Shown here: piece after piece, positions 1 to 10,978 of the stretch
How the letters are laid out: every line of letters begins with the position of its first letter
How positions within the stretch are numbered: the first letter of the stretch is position 1
Origin: Novipirellula galeiformis
GTDB taxonomy: Bacteria > Planctomycetota > Planctomycetia > Pirellulales > Pirellulaceae
Length of the DNA: 64,000 nucleotides
Direction of reading: 5' to 3'
Assembly (NCBI RefSeq): GCF_007860095.1
Contig: NZ_SJPT01000007.1
Span: 348,696-412,695 of the forward strand
Made by a program: the position numbers and the translations under genes
Notes under the pieces: model-generated
What the model saw: only the letters and a program-made list of their open reading frames with translations
The model's database searches: none
Told to the model about the DNA's origin: nothing

Positions 1-2
1 TT

Positions 3-605
3 TTCCAAGGGGAACGAAAAATGGCCACGAGCAACCGTTTGCTCGGCGAGTTCAATCTCGAAGGCATTCCGCCACAACCCCGTGGTGTGCCTCAGATCGA
101 AGTCAAGTTTGACATTGACCAGAACGGGATCCTGGCGGTATCGGCCAAGGAACTCAAGACCGGCAAAGAGGCTTCGGTCCAGATCAAAGAAGCCGGTGCA
201 CTCGGCGAAGACGAGATCGAGCAAATGCGCAAGGACGCCGAATCGAATGCCGAAGAGGATAAGCGTCAATTCGAATTGGTCGAGGCCAAGAACAAGGCGA
301 ACCAGCAGGTTTATCAGCTTGAAAAACTGATGAACGAAAACAAGGACAAGTTGAGCGATGCCGACACCGAGCCGATGAACAAGGCGATCGAAAAGGTGAA
401 GACGGCTGCCGAAGGTTCCGATACCGCTGCGATCAAGCAGGCGACCGAAGAACTCGACGCAGCTTCGCAAGCGTTCAGCAAGGTGCTGTATGAGAAAACC
501 GAGGCGGCAGGTCCTGCCGCTGAGGGCGCCGAGGCCGCTTCGGGCGCCGCCGCGTCGAACGACGACGACGACGCAATCGATGCGGATTTCGAAGTCAAAA
601 ACTAA
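3..605 (+). CDS. dnaK: Chaperone DnaK (Hsp70), C-terminal part
   Basis: The frame is open from base 3 and begins [19 protein letters not shown], the highly conserved substrate-binding beta domain of DnaK; the ATPase domain and true start lie before the window. About 200 residues are visible. After the beta sandwich come the helical lid (roughly residues 60-150 of the fragment) and a low-complexity Ala/Glu tail ending in an acidic [14 protein letters not shown], as in bacterial DnaK. The ATG at 21 is an internal methionine, not a start. DnaK is the cytosolic Hsp70, and clpB downstream encodes its disaggregase partner. A perfect hairpin overlaps the stop codon. Confidence 0.95.
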   Translation, partial: FQGERKMATSNRLLGEFNLEGIPPQPRGVPQIEVKFDIDQNGILAVSAKELKTGKEASVQIKEAGALGEDEIEQMRKDAESNAEEDKRQFELVEAKNKANQQVYQLEKLMNENKDKLSDADTEPMNKAIEKVKTAAEGSDTAAIKQATEELDAASQAFSKVLYEKTEAAGPAAEGAEAASGAAASNDDDDAIDADFEVKN

Positions 606-622
606 GCGTTTGACGCTTAGTT
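600..622 (+). terminator. Hairpin at the dnaK stop codon
   Basis: Perfect 10-bp stem aactaagcgt / acgcttagtt with a 3-base loop, starting in the last codons of dnaK and containing its stop. No clear T-run follows, so it may be an attenuating or 3'-end stabilising structure rather than a classical intrinsic terminator. Confidence 0.5.
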
Positions 623-646
623 AATCGTGAGACGGTCAAATACATC

Positions 647-681
647 AGCGGGTGGCGGAGCACAGTGCGTCGCCACCCGCT
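647..681 (+). terminator. Second GC-rich hairpin between dnaK and clpB
   Basis: Stem of 11 bp, agcgggtggcg paired with cgccacccgct, loop of 13 bases. Together with the hairpin at 600-622 it suggests that dnaK transcription ends before clpB. No CIRCE operator (TTAGCACTC-N9-GAGTGCTAA) is visible in the 606-852 gap. Confidence 0.4.
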
Positions 682-837
682 GCGTTTACCGTCATGATTT
701 CTCCCGCTCCTGAGTGAGGAGCACGGGTGTTCGGCGCAAGCACGCTTCGATTCCGGGAATAGCGTGCATCGCAATCTTTCCCGGAAACGCGCCGTGATCT
801 TTTGACCGGATCAAGGGCGCGGCTCTTCTCTTCTGCA

Positions 838-843
838 AAGGAG
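838..843 (+). promoter_or_regulatory. Ribosome binding site of clpB
   Basis: AAGGAG, 9 bases before ATG 853. It decides this start over the in-frame upstream ATG at 802. Confidence 0.7.
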
Positions 844-852
844 TTTCGTGTT

Positions 853-3498
853 ATGGCGTTTCGGTTCGATAAACTCACCACCAAAGCTCAATCACTCGTG
901 TCCCAGGCCCAGGGGTTGGCGACATCGGCTGGCAATCCCGAGATTCTGCCGCTGCACTTGCTCGCAGCGATGCTCGAGGAAAGCGATGGGATCACCCGTC
1001 CGATGCTGAAGAAGATGAACGCCGACGCGGACAAGTTAAAAGAGCTTGTGCAGAGTGAAATCCAGAAATCGCCCTCCGTTTCCGGAGGCCGCCAGCCGGG
1101 GATCGCGCCAGCGCTGCAGCGGACGTTTGACGCGGCCGCCGAAGTCGCGGCAAAATTGAAAGACGAATACGTCAGCACCGAACACTTGCTGCTCGGAATT
1201 GCCAAGGTCGAAAGCAAAGCACGCAACCTACTCAAGTTGATGGGAATCAGCGAAGCCGACGTGCTCAAAGCCATGAGTGAGGTTCGTGGTTCGGCGCGGG
1301 TGACCGACCCCAACGCGGAAGATACCTACCAGGCGCTGGAGAAGTATGGCGTCGATTTGACGCAATTGGCCGCCAAGGGGACGCTTGATCCGGTGATTGG
1401 GCGCGACAATGAAATCCGCCGCGTGATCCAAGTCCTCTCGCGTCGCACCAAAAACAATCCCGTGCTGATCGGCCAACCTGGCGTCGGGAAAACCGCGATC
1501 GCCGAAGGCTTGGCGCTGCGGATCTTCGAGGGCGATGTCCCGCAAAGCTTGAAAGACAAACGTGTCATTTCGCTTGACATGGGAGCGCTCGTCGCCGGAG
1601 CGAAGTTCCGTGGCGATTTTGAAGAGCGACTCAAAGCGGTGCTGCGCGAGGTCAAAGATGCCAATGGTCAAGTGATCTTGTTTATCGACGAATTGCATCT
1701 TGTCGTCGGAGCGGGCAAAGCTGAAGGGTCCCCCGATGCCGCCAACTTGCTCAAACCTGAACTTGCCCGTGGCATGCTCCGTTGTATCGGAGCGACGACG
1801 TTGGATGAGTATCGGCAAAACATCGAGAAGGACGCCGCACTCGAGCGGCGTTTCCAACCCGTTTACGTGGGCGAACCGACGGTCGAGGACACGATCGCGA
1901 TTTTGCGAGGGCTGAAATCACGCTACGAATCGCATCACGGGGTTCGGATCACCGACAGCGCCCTGGTGGCCGCCGCGAATCTTTCCCACCGTTATATCGC
2001 CGATCGATTTCTGCCGGACAAAGCGATTGACTTGGTCGATGAAGCGGCCAGCCGTTTGGCGATGGAAAAGGAAAGTGTGCCGGAGCCGATCGATCGAATC
2101 CAACGCCGACTGCGGCAACTCGAACTCGCACATCGACAACTCGTCGACGAAACCGAAGCCTCCGCGATGGAAAAACGCGAAGAGGTGGAGGGCGAAATGG
2201 CCACGCTCAATCACGAACTCGCCAGTCTCCGCGAGCAGTGGGATGCGGAGAAGATGGGTCTCGATGACGTTCAATCGGTTCGCCAGGAAGTCGAGCGACT
2301 TGAGCATCGATTCACCACGCTCGATTCGGACGCCAAGCAAAAACAATTGCGTGGCGAAAGCCCCGAAGAGGTTTATCGTGAGATGCTCGAGGTGCGGGCG
2401 CGTTTGAGCGAGTTGCAAGACAAACTTGACGATGCCGAACAACGAGACGCGACGGCCAAAGACGAGAGCGATACCCATGCGGAAAAACGCCGTTTACTCC
2501 GTCACGATGTAACCGAGGAAGAGATCGCCGAAGTCGTCAGCGCATGGACCGGGGTACCTCTGAACCGCATGCTCGAGACCGAGCGAGCCAAGTTGTTGGT
2601 GATGGAAGAACGACTGCATCAGCGTGTGATCGGTCAAGACGAGGCGGTCCAGGCCGTCTCGGATGCGGTGCGCCGTAGCCGTAGTGGATTGCAAGACCCG
2701 GAACGTCCGATCGGATCGTTTTTGTTTCTCGGCCCCACCGGCGTCGGCAAAACGGAATTGTGCAAGGCGCTTGCCGAAGTGATGTTCGATGACGAGCAAG
2801 CGATGGTGCGGATCGACATGAGCGAGTTCATGGAACGACACAGCGTGTCACGCTTGATCGGTGCCCCTCCTGGATACGTGGGCTACGAAGAAGGGGGCAA
2901 GTTGACCGAGGCGGTTCGCCGCCGCCCTTACGCCGTCGTGTTGCTCGACGAAATGGAAAAAGCACATCCCGATGTCTTCAACATCTTGTTGCAAGTCCTT
3001 GACGATGGCCGCTTGACCGATGGACACGGAAGAACGGTCAATTTCACGAATACCGTCATCGTGATGACCAGCAACGCGGGCAGCCAAGTGATTCGCAAGT
3101 TGACCGAAGAGGGAGGCAGTGAGCAAGCGATGTACGAAGCGGTTCAAGAATCGCTACGCGCACGCTTCCTGCCCGAATTCTTGAATCGGATCGACGATGT
3201 CGTGATCTTTAAACCGCTCGATCGACCACAGATTCGCCAGATCGTCAAACTGCAACTGCTCTCGCTCGGACACCGGTTACAAGAAAACGGATTGCTGTTG
3301 AAGGTGACCGAGGCTGCGGTTGATGAAATTGCATCGGCCGGATACGACCCGACCTACGGCGCCCGCCCCCTCAAACGGGTGATTCAAAACGAGGTCCAAA
3401 ATCGTTTGGCGACGGCGTTGTTGAAGAGTTCCTATCCCGAAGGCAGCACCGTGCAGGTCGATTTCCAAGACGGCCAATACGTGTTCACGCAGCACTAG
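853..3498 (+). CDS. clpB: ATP-dependent disaggregase ClpB
   Basis: An 881-residue Hsp100 protein of normal ClpB length. It has an N-terminal Clp repeat domain (1-150), NBD1 with Walker A GQPGVGKT near residue 204 and Walker B VILFIDE, a long coiled-coil middle domain (about 400-530) that marks ClpB rather than ClpA/ClpC, and NBD2 with Walker A GPTGVGKT near 627 and Walker B VVLLDE. The C-terminal D2-small domain contains GARPLKR. The start ATG at 853 follows AAGGAG at 838-843 by 9 bases; a longer frame from 802 has no such site. ClpB threads aggregated proteins through its pore with help from DnaK, whose gene lies just upstream. Confidence 0.97.
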   Translation: MAFRFDKLTTKAQSLVSQAQGLATSAGNPEILPLHLLAAMLEESDGITRPMLKKMNADADKLKELVQSEIQKSPSVSGGRQPGIAPALQRTFDAAAEVAAKLKDEYVSTEHLLLGIAKVESKARNLLKLMGISEADVLKAMSEVRGSARVTDPNAEDTYQALEKYGVDLTQLAAKGTLDPVIGRDNEIRRVIQVLSRRTKNNPVLIGQPGVGKTAIAEGLALRIFEGDVPQSLKDKRVISLDMGALVAGAKFRGDFEERLKAVLREVKDANGQVILFIDELHLVVGAGKAEGSPDAANLLKPELARGMLRCIGATTLDEYRQNIEKDAALERRFQPVYVGEPTVEDTIAILRGLKSRYESHHGVRITDSALVAAANLSHRYIADRFLPDKAIDLVDEAASRLAMEKESVPEPIDRIQRRLRQLELAHRQLVDETEASAMEKREEVEGEMATLNHELASLREQWDAEKMGLDDVQSVRQEVERLEHRFTTLDSDAKQKQLRGESPEEVYREMLEVRARLSELQDKLDDAEQRDATAKDESDTHAEKRRLLRHDVTEEEIAEVVSAWTGVPLNRMLETERAKLLVMEERLHQRVIGQDEAVQAVSDAVRRSRSGLQDPERPIGSFLFLGPTGVGKTELCKALAEVMFDDEQAMVRIDMSEFMERHSVSRLIGAPPGYVGYEEGGKLTEAVRRRPYAVVLLDEMEKAHPDVFNILLQVLDDGRLTDGHGRTVNFTNTVIVMTSNAGSQVIRKLTEEGGSEQAMYEAVQESLRARFLPEFLNRIDDVVIFKPLDRPQIRQIVKLQLLSLGHRLQENGLLLKVTEAAVDEIASAGYDPTYGARPLKRVIQNEVQNRLATALLKSSYPEGSTVQVDFQDGQYVFTQH

Positions 3499-3879
3499 TG
3501 GATATTAAAAATTGAGTCGAGATGTTGGGCCGCTTCCCAGCGGCCTCACTGAAGCGAAGGCCGGTGGGAACCGACCCTGCGGCCAATTTAAAATCGCCCA
3601 AGTGGATCTCGCAAAAAAAACGTAGCCGGAGCGTCTCGTTTGCCGATAACAAGGATCGCAAGAGGGACGCTTCCAGCCTCGACCTAGGCTAGGATCTCAT
3701 TCCCCTTTTCATGTTCGGCTCATTCCGAACAACGCGTTTAATCGGATTGATTCCTCCAATCCACCTCGACTATCGGGATCGAGTTGGCGAGTTTGACGAT
3801 TCAGTCATTTGACGCCAACGCTGCGATCCGATTCGAGCTATTCCTTCATAAGCGTCTCTTACTTTGCTGATGTGGATTG
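3499..3879. other. Intergenic gap after clpB
   Basis: No supported gene. A short dyad around 3530-3545 (gggccgcttcccagcggcc) could act as a weak transcription end for clpB. The stretch 3600-3690 resembles decayed repeat DNA. The rest may hold the promoter of the pilin-like gene, but no convincing -35/-10 pair was seen. Confidence 0.4.
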
Positions 3880-4374
3880 ATGAAATTGCGTTTGAATCAA
3901 ACAGGTGCTTGCCGAACACGACCTCGCCGAGGTTTAGCGATGTTCCAGGTCGTGCTGTTGCTAGGTTGCCTCAGCGTTGCCGGAGCGGCGATGATGGCGC
4001 TCCGTTCGTGGGTCACCGAGCGGTCACGCGTGACGACGGCGTTTGAATACCTGTACGAGGTCCAACATTCACAACAGCGTTATTTCGCTCAAACGGGGAC
4101 CTATGCCGAGCGACTAGCCGATTTGGATCTGTCGATCCCCTCGCCAGCCTATTTTGCGGTGGGAGAGCTCGAAATTCGACAGCGTGATACAACAGGGCCG
4201 GCATGGCGAATGCAGCTCAATCGAGTGGGCGTTGCCCCCTTGTTTGGTGCTTACGAAATCACCTTTGATGGCTCAGGATTTGTCGCCAGTGCGTCGTCGG
4301 TCCAGCCGTGGATCGTGCCAGCAAACATCGGTGCATGGCAGGCGAGTGATCCTCGAGCGTTGGCAAAACTCTAG
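3880..4374 (+). CDS. Pilin/pseudopilin-like small membrane protein
   Basis: A 164-residue protein with a basic N-terminus ending RPRRGLA, one hydrophobic segment (about residues 21-43) and a globular exported part. The stretch QQRYFAQTGTYAERLADLD, just after the membrane helix, resembles the region following helix 1 in type IV pilins (periodic Tyr, Gly-Thr-Tyr, Leu). The glutamate at position 5 of mature pilins is missing, so classical prepilin processing is doubtful. ATG 3880 gives the full basic leader; ATG 3940 (MFQVVLLLG) has a better GAGG site 7 bases upstream and would give 144 residues. No pilus genes are nearby, so function is unknown. Confidence 0.6.
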   Translation: MKLRLNQTGACRTRPRRGLAMFQVVLLLGCLSVAGAAMMALRSWVTERSRVTTAFEYLYEVQHSQQRYFAQTGTYAERLADLDLSIPSPAYFAVGELEIRQRDTTGPAWRMQLNRVGVAPLFGAYEITFDGSGFVASASSVQPWIVPANIGAWQASDPRALAKL

Positions 4375-4759
4375 CGAGCAAGTTAACCCAGGGCGGCGCT
4401 GCGCTGTGCCCTGGGCGGACATAACGCCGCCCCGCCCGCGGCTGTGGTTAACAGATCGCATTGCCCGATAGCCCCAAAGAGGCGGCCCTATGTCAGCCCA
4501 GGGTGAAACCCTGGGATTTCGTTGCCCAATGGAATCTGTTAGCCCCAAAGGGGAGGCCCTAATCCCGTGATTCACATAGCGCCGCCCCGTTGGGGCTGAA
4601 CTTCGGATGCGGTCCCTCGCTCACGCGTCGGGTTATGATTTGCCTGGTAAAACTGCGATAGCGCAACTTCAAAACTAACGCATTTTGCCGTCGCTTATAG
4701 CTAATACCCACAATCACTGCGGGATACGATTGGCTGATCCGCAGACGAATGAGGAGAGC
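4375..4759. repeat. Gap with dispersed palindromic repeats
   Basis: No gene seen. It contains short palindromes: cccagggc/gccctggg (4387-4415), cccagggt/accctggg around a 3-base loop (4497-4515), and gccccgttggggc near 4582. The same motifs recur at 53037-53100 and 50838-50900, with part at 44855, so this is a small dispersed palindrome family of this genome. The pilin-like gene and the response regulator converge here, so the hairpins could end transcription from both sides. Confidence 0.55.
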
Positions 4760-5650
4760 TTAAAAACGCTTGATCATCACGATTTCATTTCCCGCTTCAT
4801 TGAAACGGACTTCGTCCATAAAGGATCGGATCAGCACGAGGCCGCGGCCCCGCTCGATCTCGAGAACCTGAGATGCGTCCGCGGACATCAACGCTTGGGC
4901 ATCGAAGCCGGGGCCTTCATCCGTGATGATAAAGACGAGTTCGGTGTGACCGAGATGGGCGCGAAACAGGACCCGACGATCACCGTAGGGCGATTCGCTG
5001 CGCCGCCGCTGGACAAGCGTCATCTCTGCGGAAACCTGTAGCTCTTCGTCTTCAAGTTGCGCTTCGCGGCTGATCTCTAAATTGCCACGGAACATCGCGT
5101 TGAGCAAGGCTTGCTCGATCGCCATACCAATGCGAGCTCGAGTGACATCGTCACTGAAATGCATTCCCGAGGCGACTTGCTGCATCAAATGCACCAAAGG
5201 CGAGATCAAACTCGGGTCATTTTCTAACGTGAATTGAAATTGGTTGTAGTCCAGTCGCTTGATCAGATCCCGGTAACTCACTTGAGTCGCCATCAGCGCG
5301 AGGACGTGCTCGATCGAGCCAAGCAATTCTTCATCGACAACCGATTTTGGCAAGTACGCCGCAGCACCTTCTTGCAGCGCTTGGGCGGAGAGCTCCTCGC
5401 TGCCCTGGGCGGTGATCAAGATCACTGGGATTGCGGGGTGTTGCTTCCGCAGGGCTCGCACGAGTTCGAGACCGTTCATGTTTGGCATTTGCATGTCGGT
5501 CACCACGATCTCGGGCATCGTCTCGAAGATCAGCTCAAGTGCCTCGACCCCGTCGCCGGCAACATGCACGTCGTGCGAATCCTCTTCGAGCATCGCGCGT
5601 AACAAGATCGCTTGGGTCCGGCTGTCTTCTACCAATAGAACTCGCGCCAT
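4760..5650 (-). CDS. Response regulator with anti-sigma-type ATPase domain
   Basis: 296 residues. Residues 1-120 form a receiver domain with acidic pocket E8/D9, phospho-acceptor D52 in TDMQMPNMNG and K102. Residues about 150-296 form a GHKL ATPase fold like RsbW/SpoIIAB: EQALLNAMF as N-box, DEGPGFD as G1 and GRGLVLIRSFMD as G2. No DNA-binding domain is present. Output is therefore probably phosphorylation-controlled binding or phosphorylation of a partner such as an anti-sigma antagonist (inference). ATG 5650 is preceded by AGAGGAAG. The hybrid kinase next door on the same strand is a candidate phosphodonor. Confidence 0.85.
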   Translation of the reverse strand: MARVLLVEDSRTQAILLRAMLEEDSHDVHVAGDGVEALELIFETMPEIVVTDMQMPNMNGLELVRALRKQHPAIPVILITAQGSEELSAQALQEGAAAYLPKSVVDEELLGSIEHVLALMATQVSYRDLIKRLDYNQFQFTLENDPSLISPLVHLMQQVASGMHFSDDVTRARIGMAIEQALLNAMFRGNLEISREAQLEDEELQVSAEMTLVQRRRSESPYGDRRVLFRAHLGHTELVFIITDEGPGFDAQALMSADASQVLEIERGRGLVLIRSFMDEVRFNEAGNEIVMIKRF

Positions 5651-5912
5651 GATGCTTCCTCTTCAGAGTCGTAACCGGTGCAGCGGGGTCGCCACGAGCA
5701 AATGTAAAAATCGGACGGGGACGCAGACGAACTCTCTAAAACAGGGGTTCGGAATCGGTTGTCTTCCATCATCATTGCCAACGGCGAGCGAAGTTGCCTG
5801 CCTCCTTCGTTCGCTGCCCCCGCTTCTCTGCCCCTCTTCTCAACACCCCCGTTTTCTGCCCCCCTCTTCTCAACACCCCCAGTTTTCTGCCCCTCGTTTT
5901 CTGCCTCTCCGT
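5651..5912. repeat. Short C-rich direct repeats between signalling genes
   Basis: The 262-base gap contains tandem-like copies of 'tcttctcaacaccccc' and 'gttttctgcccctc' (about 5834-5910). No gene and no convincing terminator was seen. Confidence 0.45.
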
Positions 5913-8900
5913 TTATCGATTGACGGTATCGAGATACTCGTTCGTTTCCGCCAGTGTCGAGTCAAGTTGGTGGTGCAAATGCTTGAGTAACTCCGCCACG
6001 TTTTCGAACTGATTCGTTTTGCCGACCTTCTCCACCTCGATCGTGCAATCCGCCAGCGCCGTGGCTCCGATCGCCATCGCCGCCCCCTTCAAGGTGTGAG
6101 TCGAAGTCTTCAGCAACGTCGCATCCCGCGCCTCCGCAGCGTTGTCGATCAACTGGATCAACGTGGTACTCTCTTCGTCAAACGCTTTGAATAGCTCAAC
6201 GACCAACGACGGATTATCACCAATGGTGTTGTGCAACTTCGTCCATTCGATCGCTGGCGAAACCGAATTGGCGGACTGCGTTGTGCCGTCATGCTGCGGC
6301 GACGCTGAGATACGTTGCTGGGCCGACGCAGGATCAGCATCCGGCAGGGCATCAGCAGGTGAGGCATGCGGCGACGATTCATCAGGCCGTGCGGCATCTG
6401 GCGGCGAGTCATCTGGCGGCGAGTCATCTGGCGGCGAGTCATCCGGCGGCGAGTCATCCGGCGGCGAGTCATCCGGCGGTGGGGAGCCAGCGTCCTGGCC
6501 GGTTGTGGACGCAGCTGCGGAGGACACCCCTTCAGCGGACTGCGTTTTAGCGGACTGCGTTTTAGCGGGCTGGGCTTTAGCGGGCTGGGCTTTAGCGGGC
6601 TGGGCTTTAGCGGGCTGGGCTTTAGCGGGCTGGGCTTTAGCGGGCTGGGCTTCGGAGGGATGCGTTTCGGAGGACGGTGCTTCTCCGGACTGGGCTTCTG
6701 CGGACTCGGCTTCTGCGAATGAGGCTTTACCGCACTTCGCTTCCGGCAGCACTTTGGCTAATTTCTCAAACAGGTTTGCGATGCGGATCGGTTTCGGGAC
6801 ATACTCGTCCATGCCCGCCTCGAGACACCCTTCACGATCCCCTTTCATCGCATGAGCGGTCATCGCAATGATCGGCAACCGAACTCCGGTCCCTTGTTCG
6901 GCTTCACGAATTTTACGAGCAGCGGTCAATCCATCCATTTCCGGCATTTGAATGTCCATCAAAACCAGATCAAAGGATTCCCGCTGGACCGCGTCAACGG
7001 CTTGTTGACCATCGCAGACGACGGTGACTTGGTGCCCATGCTTGCTGAGCACTCCGACTGCAAGCTTTTGATTCACCAAATTGTCTTCGGCAAGCAAAAT
7101 GTGCAACGGCCCGATCGCATGCTGCGGCACCGGATGGGACTCGTGATGATCTTCGGTAACATTGACTCCTAGGGCGCGGACGACGGAATCGAACAACTCG
7201 GACTGTTTGACCGGTTTCATCAAGCGATCGGTGACACGAAATTCATCGCGTCGTTGCTTATCGCCTAGACGTCCGCCAGAGGTCAGCATGATGATCGGCA
7301 TGTCGTTGATGCATTGTTCATGACGCACCCGTTTCGCGAACTCAAAACCATCTTGGTCGGGCATATTGACATCGGCGATCGTCAATCCAAACGGCGACTT
7401 GGCTCGGATCGCCGCTCGGATCTCCTTGATCGCTTCTTCGGTGCCACACGCCAGCGTCGGTTGCATGCCCCAATTGCTCAACATTTCGTGCAGAATCAAA
7501 CGATTCGTTTCGTTATCATCGACGACTAACACGCGCGTGCCGCCCACCACCACCATGCCTCGTTGGTTCGTCGCGGACACCCCTTCGTCGGCAATCCCCA
7601 ACTGGACAGTAAAATAAAATCGGCTTCCCACCCCAACACTACTTTCGACCCAAATGGTTCCGCCCATCATGCTGACCAACCGGGATGAAATCGCCAGCCC
7701 CAAACCGGTGCCACCGTAGCGACGGGTCGTGGACGAATCGGCTTGCTCAAACTCATTGAACACCGTCCTACATTTGCTGGTAGCAATCCCAATGCCCGTA
7801 TCGCGAACACACACGCTCAATTCGGTTTGCGAGCGTGATTGTGATTTCAATTCCACGTCCACCACCACCTCTCCCTGTTCGGTAAACTTGATCGCATTGC
7901 CGACCAAATTGATCAACACCTGGCGAATTCGCCCTGCATCACCGACGACATAGGGAGGGATATCCGGGGCGACACGGAAGGCCAATTCGAGCCCCTTGGC
8001 ATGGGCGCGAACGGCCAACGTTTTCATCGTATCGCCGAGCGTTTCTCGTAGATCGAAAGGAATGCTGTCGATTTCGAGCATGCCAGCTTCGATTTTGGAA
8101 AAGTCCAACACGTCGTTGATAATCGACAACAGCGCATCGCCGGACTCACCCACCATCCTTAAATATCCACGCTGATTCGCATCGAGCTTGGTGTCCAATA
8201 GCAACTCGGTCATCCCGATGATGGCGTTCATCGGGGTGCGAATCTCGTGGCTCATGTTGGCCAGGAAATCGCTCTTCGCTCGATTCGCAGCGTCGGCCGC
8301 CTCCATCGCCCGGAGCAACTCTTCGGACGCAAGTTTGCGAGCGGTGATGTCGCGTCCAATTCCCACAATTCCGATCACCGATCCGTCGCTGCCTCGCAAC
8401 GGAACCTTGGTCGTCAATAGCCAACGTTCCTGACCGTTGACATCTTGAGCCGACTCTTCTTGATCGATCAACGGGGTCCCCGAACGGATCACATTCTGGT
8501 CATCGGTGACGTAGTTACAAGCCAATTCGGCGGGCAGAAAATCGTAATCCGTTTTACCGACGATCTGCTCGACCGTTTCCAAGTTAAATAACCCGAGCAA
8601 GGCGGTATTGCCAGTCACGAATCGTCCGTAACGATCTTTGACATAGATCAAATCGGGAATGTTGTTGGTGATCGTTTTCAACAAATCTCGTTCGCGAGCC
8701 AGCTCCTGTTCGGCGCGAATTTGCTGAGTCACATCGCGTGAAATCCCAAACGTTCCGATGATTTTCCCGTGAGGATCACGCAGCGGCAATTTGGTCGACG
8801 AGCACCATGTATCCTCGCGGTCCGGCCACGTCTCGCGTTCCACTTGGGCAATGATCGCTTCTCCGGTCTTCATGATCCGTCGCTCGTCGGCCAAGGCGGA

Positions 8901-9875
8901 TCGGGCATGATCGATGCCAAAGAAATCCGCATCCGATTTGCCCACCGCATCGGCCGGATCGGTCAAGCGAAATAACTTGGCATGCGCACGACTAATGCGG
9001 ATAAAGCGGCTCTCGCTGTCCTTGAAATAGATTGCATCAGGAACGTTCTCGAGCAACGTGTCCATTAAAAACCGAGCTTGCTGTAATTCAACCTCGGTCG
9101 CTTTTTGGCTGCTGACATCCCAAAAAATCACCTGGATCCCAACCACCTTTCCTTTGGTATTGAAGCTCGGCAGCTTTAAGACTTCGACGTAAACGACCGA
9201 CCCATCCGCGGCAATGTTCTCTTCGACCACATGCTCCGGCAAACCGCTGGACATGACCGCTTGATCATTCTCAACATAAAATTTTGCCAACTCGGCTGGG
9301 TAGATGTCGAAATCGGTTTTCCCGATCAACTCTTCCACAGGCTTCCCCACTGCGTTACAAAAGTTGTCGTTGGCGTATTGAATACGCCCCTGTTTGTCCT
9401 TGCGTGTGACATTCAATTGCACATGTTCGCGAAGCGTTTGACGCTTGCTGAAGAACTCCAGTGGCGTGGGCAGCGAAAAATCTTTAGGCGAAATCGCGTG
9501 CGCCACCGCATCAATCCGAATCGGGTCGCCGTTTGCATCCTTCACGACCGACAAACGCTCATCCAACCAAGTCACTTTGCCCGCAGGATCGACGACACGG
9601 TACTTGTGCCGCAGCGCCCCCTCGTCGCACACGTTGCGGATGTTGCGGCTGACCTCGATACGATCTTCGCTATGGATCAAGCGCTGACGCACTTCGACGG
9701 TGCCCAACGGCTGCGCCGAAACACCGAAAATCGATTCCGCGGCGCGATTCATATACAACAGCATTTTGCCGTCGATCGTCGATGACCAAATCACGTCCGA
9801 AACGTGATCCATAATCGCTCGCGTGGAATCGAACGGCACCGACGTTGTCGCAGACGCAGAGACAGGGTCATTCAT
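5913..9875 (-). CDS. Hybrid sensor histidine kinase (4 PAS, 2 REC, Hpt)
   Basis: 1320 residues. Four PAS domains (about 18-130, 145-265, 270-395, 400-520) precede HisKA with phospho-His near 543 in [10 protein letters not shown], an HATPase_c domain (about 590-770), two receivers (about 779-900 and 925-1045; the second has [11 protein letters not shown] with Asp near 974), and a C-terminal Hpt domain with His near 1260 in HTLKGAA. This is a BarA/ArcB-like phosphorelay in one chain. No membrane segment is seen, so sensing is probably cytosolic. Between REC2 and Hpt lies a repetitive Pro/Ala/Asp linker made of two pentapeptide repeat types. ATG 9875 has a GAAGG site about 9 bases upstream. The adjacent response regulator is a possible partner. 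Confidence 0.93.
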   Translation of the reverse strand: MNDPVSASATTSVPFDSTRAIMDHVSDVIWSSTIDGKMLLYMNRAAESIFGVSAQPLGTVEVRQRLIHSEDRIEVSRNIRNVCDEGALRHKYRVVDPAGKVTWLDERLSVVKDANGDPIRIDAVAHAISPKDFSLPTPLEFFSKRQTLREHVQLNVTRKDKQGRIQYANDNFCNAVGKPVEELIGKTDFDIYPAELAKFYVENDQAVMSSGLPEHVVEENIAADGSVVYVEVLKLPSFNTKGKVVGIQVIFWDVSSQKATEVELQQARFLMDTLLENVPDAIYFKDSESRFIRISRAHAKLFRLTDPADAVGKSDADFFGIDHARSALADERRIMKTGEAIIAQVERETWPDREDTWCSSTKLPLRDPHGKIIGTFGISRDVTQQIRAEQELARERDLLKTITNNIPDLIYVKDRYGRFVTGNTALLGLFNLETVEQIVGKTDYDFLPAELACNYVTDDQNVIRSGTPLIDQEESAQDVNGQERWLLTTKVPLRGSDGSVIGIVGIGRDITARKLASEELLRAMEAADAANRAKSDFLANMSHEIRTPMNAIIGMTELLLDTKLDANQRGYLRMVGESGDALLSIINDVLDFSKIEAGMLEIDSIPFDLRETLGDTMKTLAVRAHAKGLELAFRVAPDIPPYVVGDAGRIRQVLINLVGNAIKFTEQGEVVVDVELKSQSRSQTELSVCVRDTGIGIATSKCRTVFNEFEQADSSTTRRYGGTGLGLAISSRLVSMMGGTIWVESSVGVGSRFYFTVQLGIADEGVSATNQRGMVVVGGTRVLVVDDNETNRLILHEMLSNWGMQPTLACGTEEAIKEIRAAIRAKSPFGLTIADVNMPDQDGFEFAKRVRHEQCINDMPIIMLTSGGRLGDKQRRDEFRVTDRLMKPVKQSELFDSVVRALGVNVTEDHHESHPVPQHAIGPLHILLAEDNLVNQKLAVGVLSKHGHQVTVVCDGQQAVDAVQRESFDLVLMDIQMPEMDGLTAARKIREAEQGTGVRLPIIAMTAHAMKGDREGCLEAGMDEYVPKPIRIANLFEKLAKVLPEAKCGKASFAEAESAEAQSGEAPSSETHPSEAQPAKAQPAKAQPAKAQPAKAQPAKAQPAKTQSAKTQSAEGVSSAAASTTGQDAGSPPPDDSPPDDSPPDDSPPDDSPPDDSPPDAARPDESSPHASPADALPDADPASAQQRISASPQHDGTTQSANSVSPAIEWTKLHNTIGDNPSLVVELFKAFDEESTTLIQLIDNAAEARDATLLKTSTHTLKGAAMAIGATALADCTIEVEKVGKTNQFENVAELLKHLHHQLDSTLAETNEYLDTVNR
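6373..6660 (-). repeat. Two 15-bp coding repeats in the kinase linker
   Basis: Minus-strand translation gives about seven copies of AQPAK (15-bp unit, about 6550-6655) and five to six copies of PPDDS (15-bp unit, about 6393-6480). Because the unit is 15 bp, copy-number change keeps the frame. Degenerate copies (SEAQS, SEAPS, TQSAK) flank the perfect ones, as expected from slippage and decay. The linker separates receiver 2 from the Hpt domain. Confidence 0.85.
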
Positions 9876-10003
9876 AATCCAGCCTTCAGGGGAGAGAGAA
9901 GCTCCCTTATTTTAGCTGCTTGTCTCGGCACTCGCACTGGTTGGGACAAGAATTGCCATCAAGAACCGCATCGCAGGCCGCGTAACACGATCTCAACGGG
10001 AAC

Positions 10004-10978
10004 TCAGCGGCAGCGAATCAGATGGGAGGGGTCAATCCCGAGTCGCTCGATCATCTCGGCGGTCTCCAACAAGAAGCGATCGGCGTCGACCGGATAACCG
10101 GCCGTCGGACGGATCGTTTGCCCAGCGGCAGCGTGTTTTGCGAAGAAGGCGTTGAGGGCATTCATCATCAATTCACGCAGATACTTGGCGTGAATCGACG
10201 ACATCGCAACGGGCGGAAACGAGTCCCCCTTGACCGTGAACCGGATCTGCATCGTCCGCTCGCCCGAGCCAAGTTCGTAACGGCTTTCCCGTTTGCTCTC
10301 CGAAACGACGCGAAGCCGCCAATCAGGCCAAATTTGCTGAAGCACCGCGCCGTAGAATTGCCGACCGCCGTGACGGTCACAATAGACATGGACATTCGTC
10401 TCGGTCGGATCGCGATCGAGAACATCGCATACTAACCGCAACGCCGTGTCGGATAACAAATCGGACTTGTTCATTCCGCGTGCAATCACTTGATTGAATT
10501 GCCGAGCGGTGAGGATGCGGAGGGCGACGTGTTGTAACACGGCCCCGGCTTGCCCCCAGTGCTGGATCACCCCTTGAGCGTCCGCGGCGGCAACAGACCG
10601 ATTGCCGCGCAGATCGCGAAGCCATTCCGCTTGCCTCAGCGAGGGCCCGTCGCCTCTAGCGATTTTTTTCAGCCACGGTTTGAAGTCCAGCTCGCCGTCA
10701 CCGCACCAATGTTTACAGCAACTGACCACGGCATGCAGAACCGCCAACGGATCGTGAGCACGCGACTTGAACAGCTTTTTGGAATCATCGACGACGACCT
10801 TCAAGTCGCCACAGCGCAGGGGCGTGCGCAACGGAGCAAAGCAATTTGAAATCGCGTCGTCGGTGTTCGCCGCCTCGTGATCCAGCGTCGCATCGGGTAC
10901 CTGCCACGCGGTAGCCGCAACGACCAAGGGGCCTAGCTTGGGACCATATCCAGCTTCGTCGACAGCGATCAACAACAT
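10004..10978 (-). CDS. Divergent RNase HII-like protein
   Basis: 324 residues starting MLLIAVDEAGYGPKLGPLVV, which aligns with the RNase HII active-site strand (VDEAGRGPLAGPVV) and keeps Asp and Glu. DDSKKL matches the next conserved RNase HII motif, SSIHAKYLRELMM resembles ASIVAKVTRDRLM, and GYPVDADRFLLE with a terminal LGIDPSHLIR resembles the family's C-terminal GYPT...H...LG-x-P-H-R. It is longer than bacterial RNase HII (about 200-220), with an insertion between the DSKKL and AKYLRE regions. Predicted role: cleaving RNA in RNA-DNA hybrids; activity is unproven. The frame stays open for 100 more codons upstream, but into repeat-family DNA, so ATG 10978 is chosen. Confidence 0.7.
   Translation of the reverse strand: MLLIAVDEAGYGPKLGPLVVAATAWQVPDATLDHEAANTDDAISNCFAPLRTPLRCGDLKVVVDDSKKLFKSRAHDPLAVLHAVVSCCKHWCGDGELDFKPWLKKIARGDGPSLRQAEWLRDLRGNRSVAAADAQGVIQHWGQAGAVLQHVALRILTARQFNQVIARGMNKSDLLSDTALRLVCDVLDRDPTETNVHVYCDRHGGRQFYGAVLQQIWPDWRLRVVSESKRESRYELGSGERTMQIRFTVKGDSFPPVAMSSIHAKYLRELMMNALNAFFAKHAAAGQTIRPTAGYPVDADRFLLETAEMIERLGIDPSHLIRCR

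Noticed and set aside
802..852. Upstream extension of clpB to ATG 802
   Set aside because: ATG 853 has an AAGGAG site at the right distance and starts the conserved [13 protein letters not shown]; the extension is not ClpB-like.
6142..6855. 237-codon plus-strand ORF opposite the hybrid kinase
   Set aside because: It is the mirror of the 15-bp repeats in the kinase linker; low complexity, no ribosome site, and the kinase frame is certain.
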